DNA of 64,000 nucleotides from Pseudomonadota bacterium. GTDB taxonomy: Bacteria; Pseudomonadota; Alphaproteobacteria; Acetobacterales; Acetobacteraceae. Under the pieces are notes generated by a model that made no database searches, had not been told where the DNA came from, and worked only from the letters and a program-made list of their open reading frames with translations. The translations under genes and the position numbers were made by a program. Positions 62,916-64,000 of this stretch are shown piece after piece. The DNA lies in NCBI GenBank assembly GCA_021815825.1, contig JAKAZO010000004.1, positions 1 through 64,000 on the forward strand, read 5' to 3'. Numbering within the stretch: position 1 is the stretch's first letter; the number at the start of each line of letters is the position of its first letter.

Positions 62916-64000
62916 ACCACCGGCTCGCTGGTGGCGGCGAGGACGCGGTTGCGGCCGCTCGCCTTGGCGCCGTAGAGGGCGGCATCCGCCAGCGCCACGA
63001 GATCGCCCATCACCGTGTCCGCCGTCGGCACCAGGGCGACGGCGCCGACGCTGACGGTGACATAGCCAAGGGCGCAGGCCGGGTGCGGGATCGCCAGGGC
63101 CGAGATGGCGGCGCGCACACGCTCGGCGACGAGGGCGGCGCCGTGGAGATCGGTCTGCGGCAGAACGGCCACGAACTCCTCTCCGCCATGGCGGGCGACG
63201 ACATCCTCGGGCCGGCGCAGCTCGCCGGCCAGAGCGGCGGCGACGAAACGCAGGCATTCATCGCCGCGAGGATGACCGAGCGTATCGTTGAACGCCTTGA
63301 AATGGTCGATGTCGATCAGCAGAAGGGCGATGCTGGCATGGGCGCGCTGCGCGGCCCGCCATTCCCGCGCCAGCGCCTCGTCGAAGCCGCGACGATTGGC
63401 AAGCCCGGTCAGCGCATCGGTGTTGGCGAGGGCGGCGAGACGGTCATTGGCGCTGGCGAGTTCGTCGTTGGCCGCGGCCAGGCGGGCGAGCAGCCGCGCA
63501 TTGTCCTCGCCCGCGACCAGGAGCTGGGTGGTCTGGCGGGACAGGAACCCCATGGTGCTCCGGGACGACAGGACGTGCAGCGCGATGAAGCCGCAGAAAA
63601 CGATGTAGGGAAGCTGGAGGGTCGCGATGCAGGCGACCGCCATCATGCCCAGGGTCAGCACGATCTGGCCGTGGGCGGCGGCCGGCAGCACGTTGTTCCG
63701 CGCCACCGCGCCGGACAGATAGCCGCTCTCGACCGAGATCACGACGAGGTTGATCAGGGGGTCATGCTCGGTGACGATGACCAGATTGCTCAGCCCCCAG
63801 AGTGCTCCGTTGACCCACGCTCCGATGGTGAAACGCCGCGCCCAGACAAAGGGGCAGTCCGGTTCCGCGCGGGCGTGATAGGCGCGCGCCAGCAGCAACC
63901 GCCCGGCCAGCGTCGCAGCGCTGGCGAGGGTCCAGCCGAGCATCCAGGCCTTCCCGGAATGCAGCCACACCAGCAGCCCGACCAGCAGCATCGCCAGGCC
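62870..64000 (-). CDS. Membrane diguanylate cyclase (GGDEF), 5' part outside the window
   Basis: The frame is open at the right edge and ends at a TAG at 62872-62870; about 376 residues are visible. At least five hydrophobic segments occupy the first 155 visible residues. A short coiled coil (LARLAAANDELASANDRLAAL) leads into a GGDEF domain starting DALTGLANRRGFDEAL. The active site is RHGGEEF, and an intact RxxD product-inhibition site (RPED) lies five residues before it. It should make c-di-GMP. The 3' end overlaps the SDR gene by 46 bases. Confidence 0.93.
   Translation of the reverse strand, partial: GLAMLLVGLLVWLHSGKAWMLGWTLASAATLAGRLLLARAYHARAEPDCPFVWARRFTIGAWVNGALWGLSNLVIVTEHDPLINLVVISVESGYLSGAVARNNVLPAAAHGQIVLTLGMMAVACIATLQLPYIVFCGFIALHVLSSRSTMGFLSRQTTQLLVAGEDNARLLARLAAANDELASANDRLAALANTDALTGLANRRGFDEALAREWRAAQRAHASIALLLIDIDHFKAFNDTLGHPRGDECLRFVAAALAGELRRPEDVVARHGGEEFVAVLPQTDLHGAALVAERVRAAISALAIPHPACALGYVTVSVGAVALVPTADTVMGDLVALADAALYGAKASGRNRVLAATSEPVVQPPPASMVRMVPEM

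Overview
This is a high-GC, densely coded chromosomal segment from an alphaproteobacterium. Several genes are largely restricted to that class: the DUF1013 cell-cycle regulator TrcR, a DUF1192 protein, a SAM-II riboswitch in front of metZ, and a pimFABCD-type operon. The overall gene content fits Rhodospirillales, perhaps Acetobacteraceae, but the window alone cannot name the genus. No rRNA, transposase, integrase or CRISPR array was seen, and no gap between genes exceeds 300 bases.

Layout. 1-7.9 kb: a truncated S58 peptidase diverges from an enamidase-like amidohydrolase, followed by a CHRD protein, an RraA-like protein, DUF1192, TrcR, a YdcH-like protein, a methyltransferase, a small membrane protein, MsrP and a secreted 11-residue-repeat protein. 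8.1-10.8 kb: arsR-arsC-acr3-arsH arsenic operon. 10.9-22.4 kb: a hydroxyacid dehydrogenase, Nudix and GST proteins, PHB depolymerase, a heptokinase-like PfkB protein, a phosphatase, two tandem degenerate GGDEF-EAL-like proteins, a hybrid histidine kinase and tRNA-Gly(CCC). 22.4-25.1 kb: SAM-II riboswitch, metZ, apaG and folE. 25.3-32.6 kb: a pimF-A-B-C-D operon for beta-oxidation of dicarboxylic or fatty acids. 32.8-37.8 kb: a membrane protein with a pseudokinase, then hisZ-purA. 38-45.2 kb: a 3-hydroxyacyl-CoA dehydrogenase-like enzyme, glutathionyl-hydroquinone reductase, FkbM methyltransferase, MFS transporter, patatin, 3-hydroxybutyrate dehydrogenase and tRNA-Val(GAC). 45.2-48.2 kb: a GH108 muramidase and the lepB-rnc-era operon. 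48.3-53.6 kb: TauE transporter, peroxiredoxin, YqgE, two tandem secreted four-cysteine proteins, a HAD phosphatase and pyrD. 53.7-58.8 kb: paaABCDE with convergent paaK for phenylacetate degradation. 59-64 kb: hrcA, cfa, a GFA-family protein, an SDR and a truncated diguanylate cyclase.

Functional themes. Aromatic and dicarboxylate catabolism (paa, pim) both yield acetyl-CoA. PHB mobilisation is represented by the depolymerase and 3-hydroxybutyrate dehydrogenase. Stress and metal defence are represented by ars, MsrP, peroxiredoxin and the GSTs. Signalling is represented by the hybrid kinase, the GGDEF protein, the degenerate GGDEF-EAL pair and the pseudokinase.

The least expected signals are these. 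Two families of dispersed two-hairpin repeats sit at gene ends and supply the stop codon of the neighbouring gene. The tandem GGDEF-EAL-like pair lacks recognisable catalytic motifs. Two adjacent secreted peptides share a strict four-cysteine motif. A secreted protein is built of nested 11-residue repeats. A tRNA gene overlaps the end of a histidine kinase gene. An SDR has lost its catalytic lysine, a kinase-like protein has lost its catalytic residues, and a heptokinase-like protein has a rewritten active site.
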